Made by a program: the position numbers and the translations under genes
The notes under the pieces: model-generated
What the model saw: only the letters and a program-made list of their open reading frames with translations
Database searches by the model: none
Told to the model about the DNA's origin: nothing
Assembly: GCA_905221605.1 (NCBI GenBank)
Contig: CAJNDS010002153.1
Span: 368,998-432,997, forward strand
Direction of reading: 5' to 3'
Origin: Symbiodinium natans
Lineage: Eukaryota; Sar; Dinophyceae; Suessiales; Symbiodiniaceae
Length of the DNA: 64,000 bases
Part shown: one piece after another, positions 10,241 to 20,264 of the stretch
Position numbering within the stretch: the stretch's first letter is position 1
How the letters are laid out: each line of letters opens with the position of its first letter

Positions 10241-11165
10241 ATTGCCGATTTTCTCATGCTCACGCATTTGCTGCGCACTGCTGCAGGGAGACTTTGATCT
10301 TGTGCTTCGCGCGTTCCTCGCTCTGCAGTGCCGGTTCATGGCCAACCCCGGCCGGGGGGCGATCGACATGATGTCGATGTTCCGTCCCTTCCGGGAGGAC
10401 TCCAGGCGTCGTTTGCTGGGTTCGGCAACATGTGCCATGTCACTCTCAGCTGCGATTCTGGAGCCGCAGAACTGGCACTCAATCATTCCATCGATGTAAT
10501 GTTTACGGCAACTGGTGCAGTAAAACCAGGGAAAGGAAACAAGCTCCTGGACGATGAAATGGTCGAGCTCGGAGCGGTACTTTCGATCCACTCGGATGCC
10601 CTTTGCGGAGAACCACACCTTGAGCGTGGAACCCCACTTGGCTTCCGCCAGTGGCTCGGGCCGCGGTGCGTTGTCGGCGAACTTGAGGTCCTCGAGCCTG
10701 ATGATCTCATCTTCAACCGTGAGGTTCTCTTCGTGGGCGATTTGGTACGGCCTTGTCATGTCAGTGATGTAGTGCCGGTACTCATGGAAGTTGAGCCTGG
10801 TCTGGAGGTTTTCGAGGTAGTCAAGGTAGCAACCCTCCTCCGACCAATCATCCAAATGGCCCTGCTCGAAGATTGGACGCGGCTCCCGCCCGTCGTGAAC
10901 ATCCTTGCACGCATTGTGCAGTCGGACGCGGAGCAGCTCGTACACACGGTTGTGCCAGATGGGAACCTGGGAGTGGCGATCATAGCAGTAAACAATGTAC
11001 CTGTTGGAAATCCAGTCAGGTGTCTGAATTGCATCTGCCTTGGATCTAAAGATCCGCACGCCCTCCAGGGCTGCGAGTTGCAGGTCGATGACAAATTCAA
11101 TGTCAGCATCTTCACGAACGCCTGCATGACTCTCCCTCTGCCACGCCGGTACGGGAGAAAGTAAC
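10214..11165 (-). CDS. Copia polyprotein: C-terminal part of the Tpt1-like domain and a zinc ribbon
   Basis: Continues the 2'-phosphotransferase-like fold in another frame after a frameshift near 11160: ADIEFVIDLQLAALEGVRIF, then ISNRYIVYCYDRHSQVPIW. About 150 residues later comes a zinc ribbon with four cysteines in two CxxC pairs (FYCTSCRKHYIDGMIECQFC). The end becomes arginine-rich before the next frameshift near 10240. The zinc ribbon may bind RNA. The upstream bases of this open frame (to 11338) are out of register with the polyprotein and are not counted. Confidence 0.6.
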
Positions 11166-12605
11166 GGCTGGCACTTCCATCTGTAGCAACCCCTCCCGGG
11201 ATGAAACCATCTCGAACAATGGAGTGCAGATAGCAACGATACGTGCCGTGGTAAGCCAACTTTGGCATGCTTTCGAAGGCCTCGCTGGTGTAACCAGTGG
11301 TTCCCACCCTGGGCCTGTTTGCCAAATTGGGTTGCCAAAGAGAGGATAGATGGTACGAGTGGGTGTTCAGTGCCATCACGTCCGTCTCTTCCGAGAGGAG
11401 TATGCCGTCGTGCCCCTGAATCGCTCTAAAGGCACGCAGCTGGACCTCCCTGTCGGGTTTAATGACAACCTTGACTTCGAACCGCACTTTGTCGTGAGTG
11501 GATTTGAGGACGTCCACCACGTGCTCCACACGAAGGCCTCTCCACATCATTCCCAACTTCTCGAAAAATTCGGACCATTCAATAGAATTGTCCCTAGCTG
11601 AGATGTGGACCGCCATTTCTGGCGCTCGCCGATTGGCGAATCCCCGGGCGAGGAAAGACATCTTCTTTGACAAGCAGACCCGGGCGTTCTCCGTGAGGAA
11701 ACGGTAATCATCCGGCAAATCAGGGAGCTGATCAGCGGTAACCCAACGCGGCAGCGTGGGAGGCCTCGGCTTTGCCTTTGGGACAAGGGGTGCCTGTGCA
11801 ACGGCCTCGCTCGGCTGAGGGGCGTCGGGGTCATCGATGACGACCACGGGAGAAGGGGGCGCGACCACCTCAGCTTTCTTCAAGGAGTAGGTGTCGGCAT
11901 TCTCATAGGGATCATCATCCTGCTCCACGAATTGGCTAAGGAGGGTAATTTCCTCTTCAGCCGCGACCGCGGTGAGTTCTTCCTGCGTGATACCCTCTGC
12001 CGCTTGGTTGGCCATGACAAGGTGTTCCTCAGCGACAACATTGATCGGGTCGCCGTCTTCAATCGCGAGGACACAGCCTGCGCCGGGCCTGGTGTCATTC
12101 CTGGCAAAGTCGAACTCAGTGATGGGCTGCGGATTGCAGCTCTGAGCCGAGTCATCGTTGACGACTTCGTACTCCGCCTCCGCCAGGAGTGGGCCGGCCA
12201 ACACAATCTCCTCTTCTGCCTCCCTCGCCAGAGGTGGGTCCGGGGAATCAACAATCTTGGAAAGGATTCTCCCGGACGCGGGGGGCACGGTGAGGAACGG
12301 TTCGGGCTTGTTCAACACAAAGTGTGCATGAAAAACGGCCTCTCTTTGGTTTGCGATGAGTTGCTGTTCAACAGCGAGAAGGCGGTAATCTGTGAGAATG
12401 CCGCGGAGCATCGCCGCGTGCCACCTAAGGGTGCTCTGCAGATTTTGATCCGACGCGTCAGCGTGGAAGCCATCAGGCCTGCTGGTCTGCTCATAGAGCT
12501 CCACAGGGTCAATGATGGTGCATCCTCCGCTCATCAGATCTCGGGCGTGATTCTTCATGCACCTGTCATAGAGCAGGAGTGATGGCTGCCCATCAAGAAA
12601 GACAC
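11150..12605 (-). CDS. Copia polyprotein: Tpt1/KptA-like RNA 2'-phosphotransferase domain
   Basis: After an acidic linker, positions about 11700-11165 read like the Tpt1/KptA family, which removes the 2'-phosphate left by tRNA ligation and transfers it to NAD. Family marks in order: CLSKKMSFLARGF (family LSKxLSxxLRH), a winged-helix-like stretch ending VRFEVKVVIKP, then FRAIQGH (family RAxQGH, with catalytic Arg and His), then YHGT and a conserved IVRDGFIPGG, then RYFLPYR. The C-terminal part lies in the next frame. The first 'LRH' histidine is replaced (LAR), so activity is uncertain. Such a domain in a copia polyprotein is, to my knowledge, not described. Part of the open frame beyond 11165 (to 10756) is out of register. 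Confidence 0.7.
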
Positions 12606-14365
12606 ACCCGAGACGTCAGTCCGGTGGAGGAGCTTGCACGCTCTCTCACACGCCCGATCAACACGAAGCTTCTGCTTTGCAGGCCAAGTGTCAATCTGCT
12701 CGAGCTCCTCGGCTGTTCGCTTTGTGAACTTGCTCTGAAGATGCCAAGTGTAGCCATGATAGCCGTGTTGGCCCCATACATCGTTTCCTGACCATCCAAA
12801 AATGATGTGGGTAGCCGCCCCTTCCGGGTGGTGATCCCTCGCCTCGTTAAGGTGCTTGAGCGCCTCATCGATGAGCTGGTCGAGGTGATACCCCCACTTC
12901 ATTGAGTAGATTAGGCTCTCCACATCTGGACTGTTCCTGAAAACGTCTTGCATGAGCGGCTCAATGGTCATGCGGTGCGTAGGCTTCCGCCCCGTGTAAT
13001 GGCACAACGCAAGGGAAGAGTCTCCGACGATCAAGAACCGTCGCCTCTCTTCCGGAGGGAGTGAAATGCGCTGAAGGGCAGGAGTAAAGAGCTTCTCGAC
13101 AAGACTCGAAGTCTTCGCAAAATACTGGAAGTCGGAAGCGCCTACGCTAAGATTGGCAATTCTGCGGCAAATGTCATAGTGCTTAGTGGAATCGATTGCA
13201 CCGCCCGCCTTCGGTCCAAACGCCAGGGTGGCCAGATCCTGAGCATGTCGGTAAAGGATCTGTATCCAACCCCCCAGGGTGGAGTCACGAAGCACGGAGG
13301 CATCAATCTCGGTCTCCGAAAACACACGGACTCCGTGCTTGCGATAGAATCGCTCGTAAAGCACCGTCCAATGGGACGAAGGGTCCTCTTCACGCAGCTC
13401 CCGCCAGCGGTAGATGGGAATTGTGCCGAGAAATAAGTCGTCGTCGGCATCATCATCCTGTGGCTCAACCACAGCTTCCGCCAGGTCACTGAAACTCGGT
13501 GGAAGAAGGATGCCAGCCATGGCGTCAGCCAGGCGGTCGGGGTCCACTAGCGCTTGCTTGAACTCCGCGACACGCTGCTGGCGTTCCTCGTCAGTCAGAA
13601 ACTCGGTCATGGTCGGCGAGGTGATGATGGCTGGGCACGCTGGGACTACAGGGGAGCTTGATCTAGCCGCTGCAGAGGAGTTCACTTCCTTAAAGGCTTT
13701 GTGAATAGCCCGTGCAAGAGGTTTACTGTAATTTTCTGATTCCTTCAGGCATTTAGCATGCTCGTGGCTACGAGTGCACTTCTTGTCATTGAGACGATTG
13801 TACACTGTTTGAAGGGTAGTGGCAACACACCACGGCTTTTTCACGGGAACACCCTTCTTGTTATGCAATCCGAACCTGCAACCATCAAATTTGGCATAAA
13901 CAAACGGATGCCTATCAAGCCACTTCCTCACTTTGTCCCATCCCCAATACTCACAGTCCCTTGGCCATTCAACACAGTAGTCAACGGACGCCTTATCTAG
14001 GCCCTGAGAAAGATCAACGAATGATGCCCACAACTTCTTGAACTTTCTTCTGGCATCAAGCACAGCATCTCTATTTTTGGGAACCTTAAGGTTGATTCTA
14101 GTCCATTGACTGCCACCAGTGCAAGGCAAGCTAACCCATGTTAGTACACGAGCGCCAGCTCGGTGGTGTTCTTTGGCAATGTCGATGATGGCTCTACGGG
14201 TATCTGGTGAGTTAAGGTCCATGCTTTCGGTGACTCTAACTACCTTACACTCGGGAAACTCATGATGAGCTATTTCCCCAATGATGGAGTCATCACTACA
14301 GCAAACCTCTATAATGACCCGCTTCGTTTTGCTGTCGGGCCTCGAGTCGCTCGCAACGGCGGGCG
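12555..14365 (-). CDS. Copia polyprotein: methyltransferase-like and SGNH-hydrolase-like domains
   Basis: Two domains. (1) From about 14325: RVIIEVCCSDDSIIGE looks like the S-adenosylmethionine-binding loop of a Rossmann methyltransferase; VRVTESMDLNSPD like motif II; VLTWVSLPCTGGSQWTR carries a PC motif in the position of motif IV of cytosine-C5 methyltransferases; DYCVEWPRDCEYWGW takes the place of the ENV motif. (2) From about 13060: RFLIVGDSSLALCHY (GDS of block I) and HIIFGWSGNDVWG (GxND of block III) mark an SGNH/GDSL hydrolase fold. The start is unclear because the frame is continuous with the RNase H segment before a frameshift near 14400; it joins the Tpt1 segment through a frameshift near 12600. 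SGNH hydrolases are known in Ngaro elements; finding one in copia is unusual. Confidence 0.65.
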
Positions 14366-14730
14366 GCGGAACGCTGGCCGGTGTAGCCTTACGGCTCTCG
14401 AGGTAAAGGGTTTTGTAAGGATGTCAGCAGCTTGAAGATTGGTGTTGATGTAAGCAAGGTCATAGTGCTTCCTACGAAACTGCTCTGCGATCCATCCTAA
14501 ATTGATTCTTTGAGTCTTGTCAGAATGACAGAAGGCTGGGGATTTTCCAGACTCTAGGATGCGGATGGTGGCCTGATTATCCTCTAAGACAACTGGCTGA
14601 ATCGAATGAGGCACAGACATTATTAGTCCGAAGTCGCAAGGTTTCCTAGTGACTCCAACCTCAGTATCGACACCACCCCCCGAACCCCTTATGCCCTCGG
14701 CTTCCCTCTGGAGGATGGCCTCCGCTTCCG
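14309..14730 (-). CDS. Copia polyprotein: C-terminal part of RNase H
   Basis: Reads PVVLEDNQATIRILESGK and, later, YDLAYINTNLQAADILTKPF, the standard end of copia RNase H (catalytic Asp in EDNQA, then the ADILTK motif). It is one frame off from the main pol ORF, with the shift near 14700. Between the first RNase H part and this one lies an unusual insertion of about 130 residues. Confidence 0.8.
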
Positions 14731-17700
14731 CGTGGCGCGGTGGACCTTCTATACACGAGGATGCCATACTCGAAATCATCCGGAGGCAGAGTGCGTTCGT
14801 CTTCATCCAATTCTTCCCAAGCAACCGCCCTTTGATGCAAAGTCCACTTCCCTTTTTGGAGCAACCAAAGATCCCTGATAGGGTGACTAGTCAGCTCAAC
14901 GGGAAAGGGTAAAGAGCTACTTTTGCTAAAAACCTCCACAATCCTTCCGTCTGCAAGGAGATGACGTCCTGTCTTGTTGATGGTCGAGATTCCCTGGAAA
15001 GGATAAGATTTGGGTTTGAAATCGCGCTTAGCAATGTCACTACGAAGAGGCTTGGGAGCTGTATCCCCCCCCGCGTTCAGGAGCACGCTCCATAGTGCAG
15101 ATGAAGGAAGACCCAAGGCTCGCAGAGTAACGTTCGCACATACGACTTCAGCTTCAGTGGAACTAAGCGCGGTGCTCGTTTGCTTTTTGCTAAAAGCGGA
15201 CAAGGGAAAGTAGGTGTTGGGTCCTACCAACGCGAGGAAACCTCCTGAAGTGCTTGTGTTGTCATGTTCGCCTGCGTGATCAGAATCAGCGAACAGCCAG
15301 AGCTTACACTTATCAAGGGAGTCTCCTTTTAAGCAGGTCATTCGATGGCCAAGAGTGGACGCAACATAACACATGAGTCTGTGCAGTGCCTTGTCGCAGT
15401 CGGCAGACCACTTAGTGACCCGGCTAGCTAAACCCTGGACAGCACGTAACAAGTCATAACGAGCCATCCTTGCTGCAAGCAGCAACTTCATGAGCACACG
15501 ACTCGCAATAGGAGCAAGCTTGCCTTTGGGTTCAGCCTCCGCGTCAGTGGGGCGAGCGATTTTGTCATCATAGAAGGGCGTTGATACCTTTTTAAGGTTA
15601 TGCCACTCGGGACCAGTGAGTTCTTTGTAGCGGTCGATGGCCTGCTGCAAGAAGGAACTCATGTCATAGACGACTTGTCTGGTCTTAGCATACATACAAC
15701 CCTGATGATCACTCAACTGATTGACATCATAGAAAGCGTGTTTGCGGGCTGCTTTCTTGGCATTAAGTTTGTCTCTAATCTTTTTCACGGCTGCCATTGC
15801 GGAACGCTCGGTGTGACCGTTGGCGGCAAGATAAGTAGCACCTGTCCATAAGTGATCACGTTTGTGCTTAGCACCCCTCGTGTCCCAGAGCTCGTCTGGC
15901 GCGGCCTCAGAACCTAGAGGGCGCATCAATGTGAGTCTGTGCGGACTAAGGTCAAGTGCGACGGCTTCCGCCGCGCGAGGCTTGAACAACGCCTTGCGGG
16001 GCTGAACGTGATGTCGGACAACCATCCCTTCTTCAGGGTAGTATTCGGTGAAATCTTCTTTGGCTGCGGCAGTGGCAGGTTTGGCAGCGGGGTCAGGAAG
16101 GGATTTGTCGAAGACATGCGCAAAAGGATGATCGGCTTTTCCAAGCGATGAAGACTGAGATAAGTGTTCACATCCCAGATATCTTCCGATGGGAGTAGGT
16201 GTATCCATATCGATGCGAGAACCGATGAGTTCCCAACCCTTGGCTAGGTTCTCTTTTGGCCCGGCCATCTTGAAATCATCTACATACACGGCTAATAAAA
16301 GCTTCAATGTGGGATGATAAAAGACAGATGGCCATGCAGCGGGAAACACGAGCTCAAAACCAACCTCCCGTAAGCGCTTTTCGCAATGTTGCTCCCAGAA
16401 GCCCCCGCTGTCTGGGTGCCCGTAAAGAGCCAATCTGAGGCGGACGACGGGGTCCCTAAACTTGCCGACCCACTCCTTAGGCCAACGCTCACGTGGGAGC
16501 CTGACCCAAGTGTCAGCGCCTTTCAGAGTCGTTTGCGTGTACGCCTGTTTACCATCCCCCTGTTCCACATCGTGGCCGGGGGCATGGCCATAGGCGTCGA
16601 GAACCTTACCCGCTTCCATGGTGGCGGGACTAGAGCCCAGCTCACTAAAGAGAGCGGTGTCATTGTTCTCGTCCTTCACATTGTTGCCCTGAAAGACGGT
16701 CCTACCCTTGAACTTCCGTAAGGGATTCCCTTTAGGAAGCTCACTGCCCTTTTCCACGCAGATTTCAAAGATTTTGCCAACGTGGGCCTTCTTTCCTCTT
16801 TTGGCTGCCTCTTTAGAGACTTCTTCCCATTCACGAACAGATGACATGTCCCAGGCTTTCTTCTTCATCAACTTTTCCCATTCAACGTCAAGAGAAGCTT
16901 GGGCCTGAGGATCAGCTAACAGCTCTTTTCTTCCTACTGGCCTGGCAACCATAGCCATAGCTTCCTGAACTTGCTCGGCAGTAAGAGCGTGGGAAGCAGG
17001 GATCTTGTCCCTATGTTGATGACTAGACATGGGAACTGTAGGCATACATGGGAAATCTTTGACAGCTTCTTCCGAAGTGTGGGGTTTGGTAAGGATGTCG
17101 AACTCAGTACGACCAACCCATTTGAAGCTGAGCTTCTTGTTGCGCTTGCGTACATGACGCCATTCATCACAATCGGCTATGATGTCCGTACCTCCAATTG
17201 GCATGATTTTGGTCAATCTCTCTTTACCAAGAGCGGAGATAGGAACAGGACAATCAGTGAGATCAGGGGAGAACAGTTCACGTCTCGGAGAGTAGTGAAA
17301 GCGGATGAGCTTATCCCCCCGAATTGTCCATTCATCTTTAACCGGATTAGCTACTGCAGAGGGCCTGGCGCTGCTACTTGACGAGGGAGTTTCTCGGGCC
17401 TCGAGATCTTTCAAAGCTTGCTCTCGAGCCTCATCATCAATGGCCTTCTCCTTTTGTGCTTTAGAGAGACGGACCCATAGATCGCTCGGAATGCTGTCCG
17501 GCTTTCTAGAACCTCTAGTCCCCCCGTAACGACGACCTAGTGTACCCCCCGAATCATAGTACTTCCCACCTTCCGGCAGAGGAATCTCCTTGCCGGTTTT
17601 GGGGTGGAGAACTTTAGGGGGCTCAACCTTCCGGTCGGCGTCAGAAGCTTCAGCGGCCTGTTCAGCTGAGGGCTCAGCGTCCTGATTGTGGAGTGACTCC

Positions 17701-19757
17701 GTCGCTGGTCGCTCGAGGGCATCGGCAGCGAGACCTTGTTGCACACGTTCGTACCTCTGTTTCATGGGAAAAGTGAAATCACCTTCAGGCACCTTGAACT
17801 GGTATGCTCTTATGGGCTTGATGCATTCATGGAAGTCCTGTCGATTTAACTCTTTCAGCGAAAGAACCAATACCTCGTGCTTCCATTTCATGCCCGGCTG
17901 AAAATGATATCCCACGAAAACACCTGGTTCAGCAGTTGGCTCGAACCTTTCACGATTCTTGCGCTTTTTCTTGGGTCCAACCCAATAGTCGATTCTGCAA
18001 CCAAAGGGAATGACCTTTCCCGGGAACTGGCTCCCGAAACGCTTGAACCACGGTGTAAACTTCGCCCCATGGGGGTTACTTATATTCACAGCGGTACACG
18101 CATGCTCGAGAGCCTGTGGCCAGTACACATGCGAGAGCCCGGCCTGAAGCAAATTGCTCCTAGTACCCTCGGTGGTGGCGCGCACTGCGCGTTCTGCGAT
18201 CGCGTTGGATTGATGAATATACGCTTTGGATTGTTCATGTCTCCAACCTAAGAACTTGGCGGCAGAGATGAGTTCTTTAGCTTGATCGCTGTAGAATACC
18301 CCTACCTCGTCAGAGGAGGAAACGAAATGTTGCAATGCTGCAATGCACTCATCCTCTGACCTCAGTGCTGAAGGGTAGGCATACGTAAAAGAAGTCGCAA
18401 CATCCTTCAGTACGAGGGCCAATCTGGATTCTTCTATAACCGTATCCCTATCACGGTACACAATGATGTGATCCGCAGTGATATGGTCTCCAAACGCCTT
18501 AGCTTCGACGCTGTGCCAGCCATCCGTTTGGTACGAAGGCGGCTTGTACATCTTAGCTCTTTGGCAAACATCACAGAATGGATTTTTGGGAAGGTGCGTC
18601 ATGAGATGCGCCGCTGACTTGGCTTCTTTCTTCAAATTCTCAATGCGCCTCGACCTCTTGCCTTCCCCACCACTACCCTCACCAGGATCCCCATCTGGAG
18701 CATGCCTCTCTCCTTCCGGAGGAGGAGGGAGGACGCTCGGCTCACCTGAATCGGGTTTCGGCGACCTGATCAGTTCCGTTTCATCAAGGAACTCTTCATC
18801 CGGAGATGAAGGGATGGGGGCAACAGCTTCTTTCAATAACCCCTCGACTTTTGACCAATCTGGTTCATCCGAAGGTGGTTCGGCTTTGGAGGCTTCTTTG
18901 GCAATCTTCTTCTTGTCTGAGGGTTCCTCAGGCTTCTTTTTCAACTTCACTTTAGGCTTGCTTTTCGGTTCTGGGGCCGGAGCTGGAGGATCCATAGTAG
19001 CTAACTCGTAAAGAGTCATCTCCTCATCGATTTCCGCAGGCACTGCTGGAGGGAAGTTCTTCTGTTTCGGCAGCAAGAACCCCAGTGACTTAAGCTTCTC
19101 TAGCTGATGCGAATCCAGCCTGTGCACAGCGCGATTGACGTATCCCGTGATGCTCCAACGCTCGCCCTTCCAGGGAGTGACGCAATGGAAAGTCTTTGGA
19201 TCGAAGGAAATGATCTTCGACTTCGACCTGTGCAAACGACCTCCCAGTTTGGCACCAGTGGGGGCGATCTTGTTGATGCAACCTGGTTCATCCTTCCGGA
19301 CGGTGTCATCGTGAATCCACAATTCGCCTCCGGTGAAATCGCCGATTGCAATGGTGTAGTTGAGGTGTTCACGGTGATTGTTGACATCCTTGTGCATTTT
19401 AACGCCTGAGTTCTGATTGACAGCAATCGATGTTATTGGGCCATCCGCTCCATGATGTTTAAGATAGGACAGAAGGTACTTAATCACCTTGGGGTAGGAA
19501 TGAGTGCGATTGGTTATCCCTTGCATCCCCCCATGTGAAAAAGCCCCGAAAATCATGTACTTCGAGTCCTTACTGTCCTTCGGTTTGATGGCTTTCCTGT
19601 TGAACCTAGATTGCTTAAAGTTTGAGTCCTTCAGCAATCGCAAGCATGCCTGATGGGAGAAATCCTGCTCCTGGATAAGTTGCGCGGCAATCTGTTCTGG
19701 GTTGGTGATGGTCTCAACAGCATCATCCGTATCGATCCGAGTAGACTCGTCTTGAAT
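14661..19757 (-). CDS. pol: Copia pol: 2OG-Fe(II)-oxygenase-like, integrase, reverse transcriptase, RNase H
   Basis: The frame is open from about 19757; no ATG start is needed because it continues the polyprotein. Domains in order: (1) about 19556-19178, a 2-oxoglutarate/Fe(II) oxygenase-like fold with an HxD pair (GVKMHKDVNN), GGELWI, and a distal His and Arg (TFHCVTPW, GERWSITGYV); (2) acidic and lysine-rich linker; (3) integrase with HLMTHL and CDVCQRAK zinc binding and a DDE core (ITADHIIV, FYSDQAKEL, IAERAVRATT), then the GKVIPFG region; (4) reverse transcriptase with AVYVDDFKMAG at about 16258-16293; (5) RNase H with WLFADSDHAG and SSTEAEV. The ORF is intact over about 1,690 codons. An oxygenase between protease and integrase is not part of standard copia. 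Confidence 0.9.
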   Translation of the reverse strand: MQDESTRIDTDDAVETITNPEQIAAQLIQEQDFSHQACLRLLKDSNFKQSRFNRKAIKPKDSKDSKYMIFGAFSHGGMQGITNRTHSYPKVIKYLLSYLKHHGADGPITSIAVNQNSGVKMHKDVNNHREHLNYTIAIGDFTGGELWIHDDTVRKDEPGCINKIAPTGAKLGGRLHRSKSKIISFDPKTFHCVTPWKGERWSITGYVNRAVHRLDSHQLEKLKSLGFLLPKQKNFPPAVPAEIDEEMTLYELATMDPPAPAPEPKSKPKVKLKKKPEEPSDKKKIAKEASKAEPPSDEPDWSKVEGLLKEAVAPIPSSPDEEFLDETELIRSPKPDSGEPSVLPPPPEGERHAPDGDPGEGSGGEGKRSRRIENLKKEAKSAAHLMTHLPKNPFCDVCQRAKMYKPPSYQTDGWHSVEAKAFGDHITADHIIVYRDRDTVIEESRLALVLKDVATSFTYAYPSALRSEDECIAALQHFVSSSDEVGVFYSDQAKELISAAKFLGWRHEQSKAYIHQSNAIAERAVRATTEGTRSNLLQAGLSHVYWPQALEHACTAVNISNPHGAKFTPWFKRFGSQFPGKVIPFGCRIDYWVGPKKKRKNRERFEPTAEPGVFVGYHFQPGMKWKHEVLVLSLKELNRQDFHECIKPIRAYQFKVPEGDFTFPMKQRYERVQQGLAADALERPATESLHNQDAEPSAEQAAEASDADRKVEPPKVLHPKTGKEIPLPEGGKYYDSGGTLGRRYGGTRGSRKPDSIPSDLWVRLSKAQKEKAIDDEAREQALKDLEARETPSSSSSARPSAVANPVKDEWTIRGDKLIRFHYSPRRELFSPDLTDCPVPISALGKERLTKIMPIGGTDIIADCDEWRHVRKRNKKLSFKWVGRTEFDILTKPHTSEEAVKDFPCMPTVPMSSHQHRDKIPASHALTAEQVQEAMAMVARPVGRKELLADPQAQASLDVEWEKLMKKKAWDMSSVREWEEVSKEAAKRGKKAHVGKIFEICVEKGSELPKGNPLRKFKGRTVFQGNNVKDENNDTALFSELGSSPATMEAGKVLDAYGHAPGHDVEQGDGKQAYTQTTLKGADTWVRLPRERWPKEWVGKFRDPVVRLRLALYGHPDSGGFWEQHCEKRLREVGFELVFPAAWPSVFYHPTLKLLLAVYVDDFKMAGPKENLAKGWELIGSRIDMDTPTPIGRYLGCEHLSQSSSLGKADHPFAHVFDKSLPDPAAKPATAAAKEDFTEYYPEEGMVVRHHVQPRKALFKPRAAEAVALDLSPHRLTLMRPLGSEAAPDELWDTRGAKHKRDHLWTGATYLAANGHTERSAMAAVKKIRDKLNAKKAARKHAFYDVNQLSDHQGCMYAKTRQVVYDMSSFLQQAIDRYKELTGPEWHNLKKVSTPFYDDKIARPTDAEAEPKGKLAPIASRVLMKLLLAARMARYDLLRAVQGLASRVTKWSADCDKALHRLMCYVASTLGHRMTCLKGDSLDKCKLWLFADSDHAGEHDNTSTSGGFLALVGPNTYFPLSAFSKKQTSTALSSTEAEVVCANVTLRALGLPSSALWSVLLNAGGDTAPKPLRSDIAKRDFKPKSYPFQGISTINKTGRHLLADGRIVEVFSKSSSLPFPVELTSHPIRDLWLLQKGKWTLHQRAVAWEELDEDERTLPPDDFEYGILVYRRSTAPRGSGGHPPEGSRGHKGFGGWCRY

Positions 19758-20030
19758 GGGCAGGACAAGCGATACCCTCCTTCCAAGACTTCAAGTACGG
19801 AACGTTATCCTTCACATCAAGGAAAACCTTGTCACCTCCCGGACTCCTGAAATAGGGTCTCTGAAATCCTTTCCAAATGAAGTCGTAACCCAGATCCATG
19901 CATCTCTGTCCTACTGAAAGAACATTGGGAGTGTCGGGGAGAACATAAGGCTTGGCTATGCTGTTGAGGGATGGTATCCCTACATCACATTGCGTGCCTG
20001 CGTAACTCGGTCCATTCGCAGTGCAAATGT
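19758..20030 (-). CDS. Copia retropepsin, C-terminal half (right border of the nested insertion)
   Basis: From 20030 the minus strand reads TANGPSYAGTQCDVGIPSLN and on to LSVGQRCMDLGYDFIW, the second half of a pepsin-like retroviral-type protease (flap and C-terminal strands). The N-terminal half with the active-site Asp is at 31206-31320, on the far side of the nested element; joining 31206 to 20030 keeps the frame. The frame breaks near 19757 by one base before the oxygenase-containing ORF. Confidence 0.8.
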
Positions 20031-20264
20031 TTATTGTTCAAAACCGTGCTTGTTATGAAATGTCATGTCGTGTTTGAACACTTCAAGCATGACACAATCT
20101 TCATCAAGCAACATGCATTCTGCTCACATCACTCGCTCTCGTTCGAATCTTTTCACGTTGTGGGGAAACAGTACCGAGCACGGCTGGTTGGATCTCGATC
20201 CCTCCTGTAAGACCCAAGACTGTTGTTGAGTCTCGAAATGTCCTGTGAGACACAGGGCTCCTTT
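20031..20264 (-). repeat. Terminal repeat A (outer 3' copy)
   Basis: 234 bp, identical by eye to 21102-21335 (offset 1071). Outer end AACAATAA on the minus strand. Confidence 0.95.

Noticed and set aside
10328-11164. 278-codon plus-strand ORF opposite the Tpt1-like region
   Set aside because: The minus strand carries the motifs; the plus frame is its mirror.
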